Part shown: piece by piece, positions 1 through 8,457 of the stretch | How positions within the stretch are numbered: the first letter of the stretch is position 1 | How the letters are laid out: each line of letters opens with the position of its first letter | Assembly (NCBI GenBank): GCA_964468725.1 | Contig: CAYXVU010000026.1 | Location: 1 to 39,959 of the forward strand | Length of the DNA stretch: 39,959 bases | Origin: CAYXVU01 sp964468725 | GTDB taxonomy: Bacteria; Acidobacteriota; Blastocatellia; UBA7656 | Direction of reading: 5' to 3' | Translations under genes and position numbers: made by a program | The notes under the pieces: generated by a model | Databases searched by the model: none | What the model saw: the letters and a program-made list of their open reading frames with translations, nothing else | Told to the model about the DNA's origin: nothing

Positions 1-1001
1 TCGTTGATCCCAATAACCGCACCGCCTACACGCATCAGTACAACCTCGGCGTGCAATGGCAGATCGCGCCTACTTGGGTTCTCGATGTCGGCTATCAAGG
101 CTCTTCGACAAAGAAACTGCTGGCCGCGCGCAATCTCGGCAGCGGCGATTTTCAGGACGGCAGCTTTTCAACCGGACTGGGACTCGCGCGCACCGCCACG
201 GGCGGCAAGCTGGCCTTTATCAAAGCCTATGAGAATCGCGCCGCTTCGAGTTACAACTCGTTGCAGGTGCGATTGGAGAAGCGACTCTCGCAAGGGTTGG
301 TGATGATTAACGCCTACACTTGGAGTCACACCCTTGATGAAACGTCGGGCGATTTCGGCGCCATTGCCGAAGCGCGCGGCGAATTCGGCGGTCCGCAGAA
401 TCCTTTCTGCTTCTCCTGCGAGAAAGGCACTTCGGGCTTCGACTATCGCCACCGATTCGTCTCATCTATCCTCTACGATTTGCCGTTCGGCAAAGACCGA
501 CCGTTCCTCAATCAAAGCGGCACGGTGGATAAAGTCTTCGGCGGCTGGCAAGTCAACTTCATCATCATCGGGCAGAGCGGACAACCCTATTCGGTTGTGA
601 CTGGCAACGGCAGGCGACCCGATTTGATTTCCGACCCGAACGAGAATGTTCCCGCCGGTTTGGAATTCAATCCGAATGCCTTTGCTCCGCCCGGCGGACG
701 GGTGACCAATTTGGGCGGCGGTGTGGTGCGCTTTGGCAGCGCGGGACGCAATATCCTGCGCGGCCCCAGCCGCTTCAACACCGACTTCTCGCTCTTCAAA
801 AATACCAGTCTCAACGAGCGCTTCCGCTTGCAAGTGGGATTGGAACTCTTCAACTTCTTTAACAACGTTCAGCGAGTGGTGCCGAACAACTTCCTGAACT
901 TCAATGCCGACGGCACGGTAGACTTCGGAAACCTGCCCGGGCAAATCTTTAATGCCTATCCGCAACGACAGGGGCAACTGCGCGCCAAGCTGATCTTCTG
1001 A
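1..1001 (+). CDS. TonB-dependent receptor, Oar-like, C-terminal part (5' end outside window)
   Basis: The reading frame is open from base 3 to the stop at 999-1001, so only the last 332 codons are present. The protein is an outer-membrane beta-barrel end: alternating aromatic/polar strands, NSLQVRLEKR and INAYTWSHTLD segments, PFGKDRPFLNQ, and a terminal Phe (RAKLIF) typical of a beta-barrel assembly signal. The pattern matches the large Oar-like receptors with an N-terminal carboxypeptidase-regulatory domain that are abundant in Acidobacteriota; plug and regulatory domains would lie upstream of the window. A GTG at 51 is not a credible start because homologous sequence (RTAYTHQYNLG) precedes it. 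The secreted amylase 67 bp downstream suggests alpha-glucan uptake, but the substrate is inferred from context only. Confidence 0.88.
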   Translation, partial: VDPNNRTAYTHQYNLGVQWQIAPTWVLDVGYQGSSTKKLLAARNLGSGDFQDGSFSTGLGLARTATGGKLAFIKAYENRAASSYNSLQVRLEKRLSQGLVMINAYTWSHTLDETSGDFGAIAEARGEFGGPQNPFCFSCEKGTSGFDYRHRFVSSILYDLPFGKDRPFLNQSGTVDKVFGGWQVNFIIIGQSGQPYSVVTGNGRRPDLISDPNENVPAGLEFNPNAFAPPGGRVTNLGGGVVRFGSAGRNILRGPSRFNTDFSLFKNTSLNERFRLQVGLELFNFFNNVQRVVPNNFLNFNADGTVDFGNLPGQIFNAYPQRQGQLRAKLIF

Positions 1002-1020
1002 TCGGGACGGATAAGCTGAC

Positions 1021-1065
1021 CTCGTAAGTCTGGCGAGTCGAGCGAGTCTTGCGAGCCTCGCAAGT
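1021..1065. repeat. Five tandem 9-bp units next to a start codon
   Basis: Five consecutive degenerate 9-mers fit the consensus CTNGCGAGT (CTCGTAAGT, CTGGCGAGT, CGAGCGAGT, CTTGCGAGC, CTCGCAAGT). The last two also form a palindrome (CTTGCGAG-C-CTCGCAAG, 1048-1064). The array ends 3 bp before the ATG of the amylase gene and occupies the place where a Shine-Dalgarno sequence would be expected; none is visible. Confidence 0.75.
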
Positions 1066-1068
1066 ATT

Positions 1069-3069
1069 ATGAGGAGACTGCAAACAAGTCGTACCCTTGA
1101 GGCGAAGCCGGTTGCACAACGGAACGGGTTTCGCCTCACCCTTCTGCCTGCCGCGCTCGCGGCGGCCTGCGCCCTTGCCTGCTTTCTCACTTTCTCGGCT
1201 CAGGCTCGTCGCCACCCGTCCGTTACCATCAGACAAGCCCCACCTTCTATCGAACGCCTTGAGCCGCCCGATTGGTGGGTGAACTCGTCGGTTCGCCCCT
1301 TGCGCCTGCTTGTCTATGGGAGCAACCTGCAAAACGCTACGGCTACGGCGGACTCTGCGGCTGCGCGCATCCTTGCGGTTTCAGCCAATGAAGCCGGAAC
1401 CCATGCCTTTATCACTCTCGACTTCGACCCTGCTGCACAACCCGGCGGTTTCGACATTCGTCTGCAAACTCAGAGCGGCGCGGCCACTGCGCGCTTCGTC
1501 ATCAGAGAATCACTTTCGCCATCGGGTCGCAATGATGGATTCACGACCGATGATGTGATCTATTTGCTCATGCCCGACCGCTTCAGCGACGGCGACCCGA
1601 ACAACAACGATCCGGCAGAGTCGCGCGGCCTCTATTCGCGCACCAATCCGCGCGGTTATCACGGCGGCGATTTGCAAGGCATCATTGACCGCCTGCCCTA
1701 TCTAAAAGACCTCGGCATCACTGCCATCTGGATGACGCCGGTTTATGACAACAGCAATCGCGCCCGCGATTTCGATTACGCGCGCGGGGTGACCGATTAT
1801 CACGGCTATGGCGCGATCAATTTTTATGGCGTTGAGGAGCGCTTCGGCGACCTCGATAAATTCAGAGAGCTGGTCAAGAGAGCGCACGCGCTCGGCCTGA
1901 AAATCATTCAAGACCAGGTGCCTAATCACACCGGCCCCGATCACCTGTGGGCAAGCGCGCCGCCGACCCCCACTTGGTTAAATGGCACGCCTGCACAGCA
2001 TCTGAATAACGCTTTCGACATCAAATCAGTCGCCGAAGAGAATCCCAACCGAGAACGGTTCGAGGCAACTTTGCGCGGCTGGTTTGCGAATCTGTTGCCT
2101 GACATCAATCAAGACGATCCGCTCGCCGCCGAGTACCTGATACAAAATTCCATCTGGTGGTTAGGCACGACTGGCCTCGATGGCGTGCGGCTGGATACCT
2201 TCCCTTACGTGCCGCGACGCTTTTGGGCGCAATGGAATCAGGCGATGCGGCGCGAGTTCCCGCGCGCCAAATCGGTCGGCGAAGTCTTCGACGGACGCCC
2301 GGAGGTGGTCGCTTTCTTTCAAGGCGGGCGCACTCGCTTTGACAGCATAGACTCGGAGCAATATACCGTCTTCGATTTCCCGCTCTACTTCGCCATGCGC
2401 GATGTCTTCCTGAAAGGTCAACCGCTGACTCGCCTCAATGATGTGTTGGCGCAAGATCACCTCTATCCGAACGCCTCGGCGCTGGTGACCTTTTTAGGCA
2501 ATCACGACGTGCCGCGCTTTATGGGCGAAGCGGGCGCAAGCGTGAACGCCTTCAAGCAAGCCGTCACCGTTTTATTGACGGTGCGCGGCACGCCACAACT
2601 CTACTATGGCGACGAGATCGGCCTCGAAGGCGGCGGCGACCCGGATAATCGCCGCGACTTTCCGGGTGGTTTCCCCGGCGATAAACGCAATGCGTTTACG
2701 CCTCAAGGGCGCAAGAACAAAGAACGCAAAATCTTCAATCACGTCCGCAAACTATTACGAGCGCGCGCGGCGCACACGTCCCTGCGCCAAGGCAGCCTGC
2801 GCGTGTTGCTGGTTAGCGATCAGCACTTTGCCTTTGTGCGCGAGAGCGCGCGGGAACGAGCCTTGATCGTCATCAATCAGAGCGGTCAGCCCGCTAAGAT
2901 TGAAGTGCCGATGGACGACCTGACGACATCGGCAACCGGCCTATCGGCGCGCCGCCAATGGCAAGAACTCTTTCCCTATGTCAACGGTTGGCGTGGTCGC
3001 GCGGTAGGGGCTAAACTGGTCATTCCGGTCAACGCCTTCGATGCAAAGATCCTTATCGAAAAGAGGTGA
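1069..3069 (+). CDS. Secreted GH13 alpha-amylase family enzyme (cyclomaltodextrinase/neopullulanase type)
   Basis: 666 aa. Residues 1-46 form a signal peptide with a long basic n-region and a hydrophobic core (LLPAALAAACALACFLTF) ending near SAQA. Residues about 50-140 resemble the cyclomaltodextrinase N-terminal beta domain (EPPDWW motif). The (beta/alpha)8 barrel begins at DDVIYLLMPDRFSDGD, with YHGGDLQGI and DYHGYGA. All three GH13 catalytic residues are present: nucleophile D376 (GVRLDT), acid/base E405 (VGEVFDG) and D480 (GNHDVPRF). A C-terminal beta domain follows. It should hydrolyse alpha-1,4-glucan or cyclodextrin linkages in the periplasm or outside the cell. It follows the receptor and is paralogous to the enzyme at 16304. 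The exact substrate cannot be read from sequence. Confidence 0.92.
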   Translation: MRRLQTSRTLEAKPVAQRNGFRLTLLPAALAAACALACFLTFSAQARRHPSVTIRQAPPSIERLEPPDWWVNSSVRPLRLLVYGSNLQNATATADSAAARILAVSANEAGTHAFITLDFDPAAQPGGFDIRLQTQSGAATARFVIRESLSPSGRNDGFTTDDVIYLLMPDRFSDGDPNNNDPAESRGLYSRTNPRGYHGGDLQGIIDRLPYLKDLGITAIWMTPVYDNSNRARDFDYARGVTDYHGYGAINFYGVEERFGDLDKFRELVKRAHALGLKIIQDQVPNHTGPDHLWASAPPTPTWLNGTPAQHLNNAFDIKSVAEENPNRERFEATLRGWFANLLPDINQDDPLAAEYLIQNSIWWLGTTGLDGVRLDTFPYVPRRFWAQWNQAMRREFPRAKSVGEVFDGRPEVVAFFQGGRTRFDSIDSEQYTVFDFPLYFAMRDVFLKGQPLTRLNDVLAQDHLYPNASALVTFLGNHDVPRFMGEAGASVNAFKQAVTVLLTVRGTPQLYYGDEIGLEGGGDPDNRRDFPGGFPGDKRNAFTPQGRKNKERKIFNHVRKLLRARAAHTSLRQGSLRVLLVSDQHFAFVRESARERALIVINQSGQPAKIEVPMDDLTTSATGLSARRQWQELFPYVNGWRGRAVGAKLVIPVNAFDAKILIEKR

Positions 3070-3081
3070 GGCGGTCTTGTG

Positions 3082-4557
3082 ATGCTCTTTTCTGAGAAAA
3101 ATTTTTTGCTGCCGATACGACAGAGGAAGGCAAAGGTAGGCTTTGGCTCTCTGCTGCTCTGCGGTCTTTGCGCCCTCTGCGGTTTCATCCAATCTGTTCC
3201 TCCCTCTGCACAGGGTCAAACTCAGCAGGCGAATGCCGCCTCCGTGCGCAGTGGGTATGAAGCGCGCGAAAAACAGTTGCTCGCCGAGATTCAAAAGCGC
3301 CCGGCCGACGCCAAACTCTATAATGAGCTGGGCGTGCAGCAGTTTTATCTGGGCAAAAGCGCTGCTGCCGAAGCCGCATTCTTAAAGGCCATTCAACTCG
3401 ATCCGCAGAATGCCGATGCGCGCGCCAACTTGAGCTTTCATTATTATCAAAGCGGCAAACCGGAAGCCGCGCTCGACCTCTTGCAAGCTGCGCTCACCAT
3501 TGACCCGGAAAACTTTTTAGCCAATTACTATTCCGGTCTGCTCTACTTTCGCCGCCAACAACCGACGCGTGCCGAGATTTTTCTTAAGAAGGCGCTCGCG
3601 CTGCAACCCAACAACCTCGATGTGCGCCTCGACCTCATCAAAGTCAGCGTCGCCAACGGAGAGATTGCCGAAGCCGAGCAGCAACTTGACCGCATGGCAA
3701 CTGAGCACGCAGGCGATGCCCGCGTGCGCTATGCGCGCGCCGCTTTTTATGCCAGTCAAGGCCGCAAACTCGAAGCCTTGAGCGAATATAAGACCGTGCT
3801 CGCGTTGGCTCCTGAATCCTCCGGCATCTATCTGGAAATGGCGATGCTGAATTTGCAATCGCGCGATTACTATGGGGCGATTGCCTTGCTCGAAGAGTTT
3901 CACAAAAGCGGACTGAGCATCGAATCGAGCTATCTGATGGGGTTTGCGCTGGCAGAGGTCGGGCGACTCGATGAAGCCGAAACCTGGTTGCAAAGGGCGC
4001 TGGCCGGACGCGAAGACTATTTCGACGCGCACTTTCAACTCGGGCGGCTGTACTTCACCAAACGCAATACGGCGGAAGCGATGCGCCATCTGCGCCGCGC
4101 CGTTGCCTTGAACGAAACCCATATCGAAGCCCGCTATTTGCTCGGTTTTTGTCTGGAATTGGCCAACGATTTGGAAGGCGCGATGGCGCAGTATCAAGAG
4201 ATTTTGCGCCTCGCTCCCACTCGCTTCGAAGGGTATCACGGCGTTGGTTCGGTGCTGCTCAAACAAGGCGAAGCGAACAAAGCGTTGGCGAATTTATCGC
4301 GCGCCGCACAGTTCAATCCGCGCGACGCCGACGTGCAATATCTCTATGGCCGAGCGCTGGCGCGAGCCGGAAACAATTCCGGCGCGATAGATCATTTGCA
4401 AGCGGCGGTCGCGCTCGACCCGAAACGGGTAGACGCGCATTATCAGTTGGCGACAGCTCTGAAACGCGCAGGGCGACAGGAAGAAGCCGACCGCCATTTC
4501 AAGATTGCCGAGCAGTTGAACGCCGAGTTTCGCAATCGCAGTCAAAAGCCGGAGTAA
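3082..4557 (+). CDS. Secreted tetratricopeptide repeat protein
   Basis: 491 aa from ATG 3082; the GTG at 3079 is an equally in-frame alternative, and the GAGGTGAGG stretch at 3064-3072 would serve either. An N-terminal hydrophobic segment (VGFGSLLLCGLCALCGF) ending near AQGQ indicates export. From about residue 70 to the end the chain is a continuous series of roughly a dozen TPRs (for example AEAAFLKAIQLDPQNADA), with no catalytic domain. TPR arrays are protein-protein scaffolds. It begins 12 bp after the amylase stop, so it may share that transcript, and it opens a run of TPR proteins (4620, 6819, 8458). All end in a related HYQL/HYNL capping helix pair, which suggests duplication. Binding partners are unknown. 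Confidence 0.85.
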   Translation: MLFSEKNFLLPIRQRKAKVGFGSLLLCGLCALCGFIQSVPPSAQGQTQQANAASVRSGYEAREKQLLAEIQKRPADAKLYNELGVQQFYLGKSAAAEAAFLKAIQLDPQNADARANLSFHYYQSGKPEAALDLLQAALTIDPENFLANYYSGLLYFRRQQPTRAEIFLKKALALQPNNLDVRLDLIKVSVANGEIAEAEQQLDRMATEHAGDARVRYARAAFYASQGRKLEALSEYKTVLALAPESSGIYLEMAMLNLQSRDYYGAIALLEEFHKSGLSIESSYLMGFALAEVGRLDEAETWLQRALAGREDYFDAHFQLGRLYFTKRNTAEAMRHLRRAVALNETHIEARYLLGFCLELANDLEGAMAQYQEILRLAPTRFEGYHGVGSVLLKQGEANKALANLSRAAQFNPRDADVQYLYGRALARAGNNSGAIDHLQAAVALDPKRVDAHYQLATALKRAGRQEEADRHFKIAEQLNAEFRNRSQKPE

Positions 4558-4619
4558 GACACACAGGCGATAGGGGAAACCTGGACGCTGTGATTGGGTA
4601 CTTGCCGGAGAGGCTTGCT

Positions 4620-6803
4620 ATGAACAAGAAAACCGTAATTGCAAAGGTCGCGTTATTCGTCTTCAGTTTCATCGTCTTTGCCGGACTGGTGAGCGGCAAC
4701 AACGAACCCGCGCCGCCAAAAGAAGCGGTAGCGAATTATCACGATGAGATTGCCAAGACCTACGATTACCGCTTCGGCGAGAACCCCTTCTTGCCGAGTC
4801 TGGCAAAGACCGAGAGCGGCGGCTTTCTTGACCCGGTCAGTTTTCCGACCGCCGATTACTGCGCCAAGTGCCACGCTGCCGTCCACAAAGAATGGCGCGA
4901 ATCGGCGCACGGCAACGCCTTTCGCGCACCCTTCTACAAGAAGAATGTCGAACTCCTGATTAACACCAAAGGCATCGAATTCTCGCGCCATTGCGAAGGC
5001 TGTCACAATCCCATCGCGCTGTTCTCCGGCTCGCTCACCAAAGATTCCAAAGTGGATCGCTCGTTCGATGAAGACGGCGTTACCTGCATGACCTGCCACT
5101 CAATCACGAAAATTCAGAACACCGCAGGGTTGGGCAGCTATGTGATGGGCACACCGCATGTGATGGTCAACGAAGACGGCACGCCGGTTACGCGCCCGGT
5201 CAGCGATGAAGAGATCATGAAACGGCCTGACCTGCATGCCAAAGCCGTGATGCGCGACATCTATCGTTCAAATGAGTTTTGCGCCGTCTGTCACAAAGCC
5301 GCGCTGCCCAAACAACTCAACGAATACAAGTGGCTGCGCGCCTTCTCGGTCTATGACGAGTGGCAGCAATCCTCATGGTCGAAAGAGTCGCCGTTGCCGT
5401 TTTATAAAAAAGATAAAGTCTATTCCTGTCAGGAATGCCACATGGTGAAGACCGAAGCGCCGGGTGATTACGGCGCGAAAGACGGCAAGGCGGCCTCGCA
5501 TCGCTGGCTCGGCGCTAACACGGCGATCCCGGTCTTCTACGGCTATAAAGATCAGTTGCAGAAGACAGAAGCCTTTCTCAAAGATGATCTGCTCGGCATT
5601 GATCTGTTCGCTTTGCGGAAAGGGCTGAGTTCAGAATCGCGGGACGACGGCTTGATTGCGCCGCTCGACCGCTCCACTTTCGCCCTCAAACCGGGCGAGA
5701 AAGTCACCCTCAGCGTCGTCATTCAAAATAAGAAGATTGGCCACAGCTTGGTTCCCGAACAACGCGATTTTTATGAGTCGTGGGTTGAGTTTCTGGTCAA
5801 AGATGAAGCGGACGGCACAGTTTTTCATAGCGGCTATTTGAAGCCCGACGGCTTATTAGAAGAACGCGCCCACAGCTACACCAACCGGCTGATCTCCGGC
5901 GGCGGGCAACTGCTCGATCTGCATCAAGTATGGGAGAGCCGCACCCGCGCCTATGACAACACCATTCTGCCCGGACAATCCGATCTCGTGCGCTATCAAT
6001 TCACCATCCCCGAAACGGCGCGCGGCGCATTGACGGTCACCGTCAAAGTCAACTATCGCCGCTTCCGCAAAGGCTTCACCGATTGGGTGCATGGCAAGAG
6101 CGTAGACTATCCCTACACCGAGATGGCGACGCGCTCGATGACCCTCAACATCGGACAAAACGTCGGCAAGGCCGGAGCGATGGATGACAAAGAGATGCTG
6201 CGCTGGAATAACTATGGCATCGCGCTCTTAGCGCAACGGCAGTACACACGCGCCATCAATGCCTTTCAAAAGGTCGTTGCCATCAAACCCGATTACGCCG
6301 ACGGACATACCAACATTGCGATTGCCAACTATATGTATCAACGTTATGACGCGGCGCTGCGGTCGTTGGCGCAAGCCTTCAAACTGGAGCCGCACAATGT
6401 GCGCGCGCGTTTCTATCAAGCCTTGATCTATCGCGCACAGGGCAAACTGACGCAAGCCATCGAAGGGTTCAAAACGGTGCTGGCAGCCTATCCGCGTCTG
6501 CGGCAGGCGCGCACAGAACTGGGCTCGACCTACTATCAGTTGCAGAAATTCGATCTGGCGCGCGCCGAATTCGAAGCCTTGCAGACGATTGACCCGGATG
6601 ATCTGAGCGCCCATTACAACCTGATGTTGATCTATCGGCGGCTCGGCTTGAAGAAGCAGGCGGCGGAGCAAGCCGCTTACTTCGTAGATCGCAAAGACGA
6701 TCCGGGTGCGGCGGCGAACGCACATGACTTTTTGAAAAATCACAAAGAGATTTCCAGCGAAAGCGTCCCCTGGCATGTCCATTCGGACGATAGCGATAAC
6801 TAA
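4620..6803 (+). CDS. Five-haem c-type cytochrome with C-terminal TPR domain
   Basis: 727 aa. The ATG at 4620 has a good Shine-Dalgarno sequence (GGAGAGG, 4607-4613); the frame stays open upstream to 4149, but that part overlaps the preceding gene and has no homologous look. An N-terminal hydrophobic segment (VALFVFSFIVFAGLV) implies export. Five CXXCH haem c sites are present: 81-85 (CAKCH), 125-129 (CEGCH), 156-160 (CMTCH), 221-225 (CAVCH) and 270-274 (CQECH). The spacing resembles the cytochrome c554-like multihaem family, whose founder has four haems. Residues about 345-510 look like a beta-sandwich, and about 522-727 are TPRs ending in an HVH-containing tail. It probably transfers electrons in the periplasm; donor and acceptor are unknown. 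Confidence 0.9.
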   Translation: MNKKTVIAKVALFVFSFIVFAGLVSGNNEPAPPKEAVANYHDEIAKTYDYRFGENPFLPSLAKTESGGFLDPVSFPTADYCAKCHAAVHKEWRESAHGNAFRAPFYKKNVELLINTKGIEFSRHCEGCHNPIALFSGSLTKDSKVDRSFDEDGVTCMTCHSITKIQNTAGLGSYVMGTPHVMVNEDGTPVTRPVSDEEIMKRPDLHAKAVMRDIYRSNEFCAVCHKAALPKQLNEYKWLRAFSVYDEWQQSSWSKESPLPFYKKDKVYSCQECHMVKTEAPGDYGAKDGKAASHRWLGANTAIPVFYGYKDQLQKTEAFLKDDLLGIDLFALRKGLSSESRDDGLIAPLDRSTFALKPGEKVTLSVVIQNKKIGHSLVPEQRDFYESWVEFLVKDEADGTVFHSGYLKPDGLLEERAHSYTNRLISGGGQLLDLHQVWESRTRAYDNTILPGQSDLVRYQFTIPETARGALTVTVKVNYRRFRKGFTDWVHGKSVDYPYTEMATRSMTLNIGQNVGKAGAMDDKEMLRWNNYGIALLAQRQYTRAINAFQKVVAIKPDYADGHTNIAIANYMYQRYDAALRSLAQAFKLEPHNVRARFYQALIYRAQGKLTQAIEGFKTVLAAYPRLRQARTELGSTYYQLQKFDLARAEFEALQTIDPDDLSAHYNLMLIYRRLGLKKQAAEQAAYFVDRKDDPGAAANAHDFLKNHKEISSESVPWHVHSDDSDN

Positions 6804-6818
6804 AGTTCGTCGAACCGT

Positions 6819-8405
6819 ATGAAGCGAGCCGGTCAAAAAATTTTTTGGTGTCTGCTTGCGGCTCTGTGCCTTTACCTCTTCACCTCAAGCGCAGCCCTTG
6901 CGCAGGGTGATGCGCAACGCGAGATTCAAACCGCAACTGCCGCATTACAACAAGGCGATTTGGGGCGCGCGGAAGCAGCGGCGCGCGCGGCGCTCAACCT
7001 GACTGGCACGAGCCGCGCTACGAAAGCCCTCGCCCTCAACCTGCTCGGCATCGTCTGCGATCAGCAACAGAAGTTCTCCGAAGCCGAAAGCTATTACCGC
7101 AAAGCCTTGCTTGCCGACCCGACTCTGATCTCGGCGCGCAACAATTTGGGCAACCTCTGCTTCAAAACCAAACGCCCGCGCGAAGCCATCGCCCACTACC
7201 AACTGGTGCTGCGCACAGACCCCGCGCATACTGAAGCCAATCTGAACCTCGGCTTGATCTATCAAACAAGCGGGCAACAAGCGCAGGCGATTCGCCACCT
7301 CGAACGCGCGCGTCCAAATGCCAGAGCCGACGCTCGTTTGATGCTCACGCTGGCCGATCTCTATTTCGAAACCCGACAACCGGAACCGGCCATCGCCGTT
7401 CTCAAAGAGCTGGTCAACGCCTCGAGCAACGATCTGCGCGTCTACTTTACGACCGGATTATTGCTGGCGCGGCGTGAACGCTTCGCCGAAGCCGCGACCC
7501 TGTTTCGCATCGTCGCCGAACGGGAGCCGCAATCCTACGAAGCGTTGTACAACTATGGCATTGCTCTGCAAAATCTGAGCCAATACCGGGAAGCGATTGT
7601 GCCGTTGACGTTGGCGGCAGACCTCAAGCCCGATTTGCCGGACGCCCATTTTCGTTTGGCGGCGATCTTCTCGGTGATTGGCGAAGGCCAACGCGCGGTG
7701 GAAAAGTTTCAGCGTGTCATTGAACTCGACCCCAACAACGCGCAAGCCCATTTTTTGCTCGGCGCAGAGTACGCGAAGACCGGAGAGTTGGAAGCCGCTT
7801 TCGCGCAGTATGAGGAGGCCGTCAAACTGGCGCCCAATCACGTCATCGCGCTCATCCGTTTGGCGGAGGTCTGTTTCAAACTCTATCGCTATGGCCGCGC
7901 CGAAGAAGCCTATCGCAAAGCCTTGACCGTCAGCGACCCACGCGCCGGAGAGTTGAATTACCTGATCGGTTACGCGGCGCGCGCGCAAGGCAAATTCGAA
8001 GAGGCTATCGCTTTCTTCAAAACCGAATTGCGCTACCACCCCGATCACGTCGAGTCGCTGGCCAGCCTCGGATTCATTCGCCTCGAAATGGGCGAGTTTG
8101 CCGACGCCGCCTTGCACTTAAAAGCGGCGCTGCGGTTGAAGCCCGATCACGTCGCCGCGCTCTATGATTTGGGGCGCTTGTACCTACGCGAGAAAAGATA
8201 TGCAGAGTGCGAAACGGAATTGCTGCGCGTGATTGCTCTCAAGCCCGATCATACGCAGGCGCATTATCAACTCTTTTTGCTCTACTCGCGCATGCAACGA
8301 ACCGAGCAAGCGGCGCGCATGATGACGATGTTTCGAAAATTGGAGGCCGAAGACAAGCGCGAACGCGAATTGCGCGACCGTCAACAGGGCGTATCGAAAC
8401 CTTGA
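6819..8405 (+). CDS. Secreted tetratricopeptide repeat protein
   Basis: 528 aa. A clear signal peptide (IFWCLLAALCLYLFTSSAALA, cleavage probably after ALA near residue 28) is followed by an uninterrupted TPR superhelix of about fourteen repeats (AEAAARAALNLTG, AESYYRKALLADP, AVEKFQRVIELDPNN and so on) and a charged C-terminal helix. The gene starts 15 bp after the cytochrome gene, consistent with co-transcription. The last repeat (AHYQLFLLYSRMQRTEQAAR) closely resembles the ends of the TPR proteins at 3082 and 8458. There is no enzymatic motif; a scaffold or receptor role in a periplasmic assembly with the cytochrome is inferred from order alone. Confidence 0.87.
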   Translation: MKRAGQKIFWCLLAALCLYLFTSSAALAQGDAQREIQTATAALQQGDLGRAEAAARAALNLTGTSRATKALALNLLGIVCDQQQKFSEAESYYRKALLADPTLISARNNLGNLCFKTKRPREAIAHYQLVLRTDPAHTEANLNLGLIYQTSGQQAQAIRHLERARPNARADARLMLTLADLYFETRQPEPAIAVLKELVNASSNDLRVYFTTGLLLARRERFAEAATLFRIVAEREPQSYEALYNYGIALQNLSQYREAIVPLTLAADLKPDLPDAHFRLAAIFSVIGEGQRAVEKFQRVIELDPNNAQAHFLLGAEYAKTGELEAAFAQYEEAVKLAPNHVIALIRLAEVCFKLYRYGRAEEAYRKALTVSDPRAGELNYLIGYAARAQGKFEEAIAFFKTELRYHPDHVESLASLGFIRLEMGEFADAALHLKAALRLKPDHVAALYDLGRLYLREKRYAECETELLRVIALKPDHTQAHYQLFLLYSRMQRTEQAARMMTMFRKLEAEDKRERELRDRQQGVSKP

Positions 8406-8457
8406 CCCCGAACTGGCAACGATGCGCCGCAAGCCATCCGCAGCCAGCGAAATTGCC

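Noticed and set aside
462..1190. A 242-codon minus-strand frame with an RLARLAR repeat
   Set aside because: It is antisense to the receptor and amylase start; the apparent peptide repeat is just the translated 9-bp tandem array.
4149..4619. Upstream extension of the cytochrome reading frame
   Set aside because: It overlaps the TPR gene in another frame, is Arg/Ser-rich, and would bury the signal peptide; ATG 4620 has a proper ribosome binding site.
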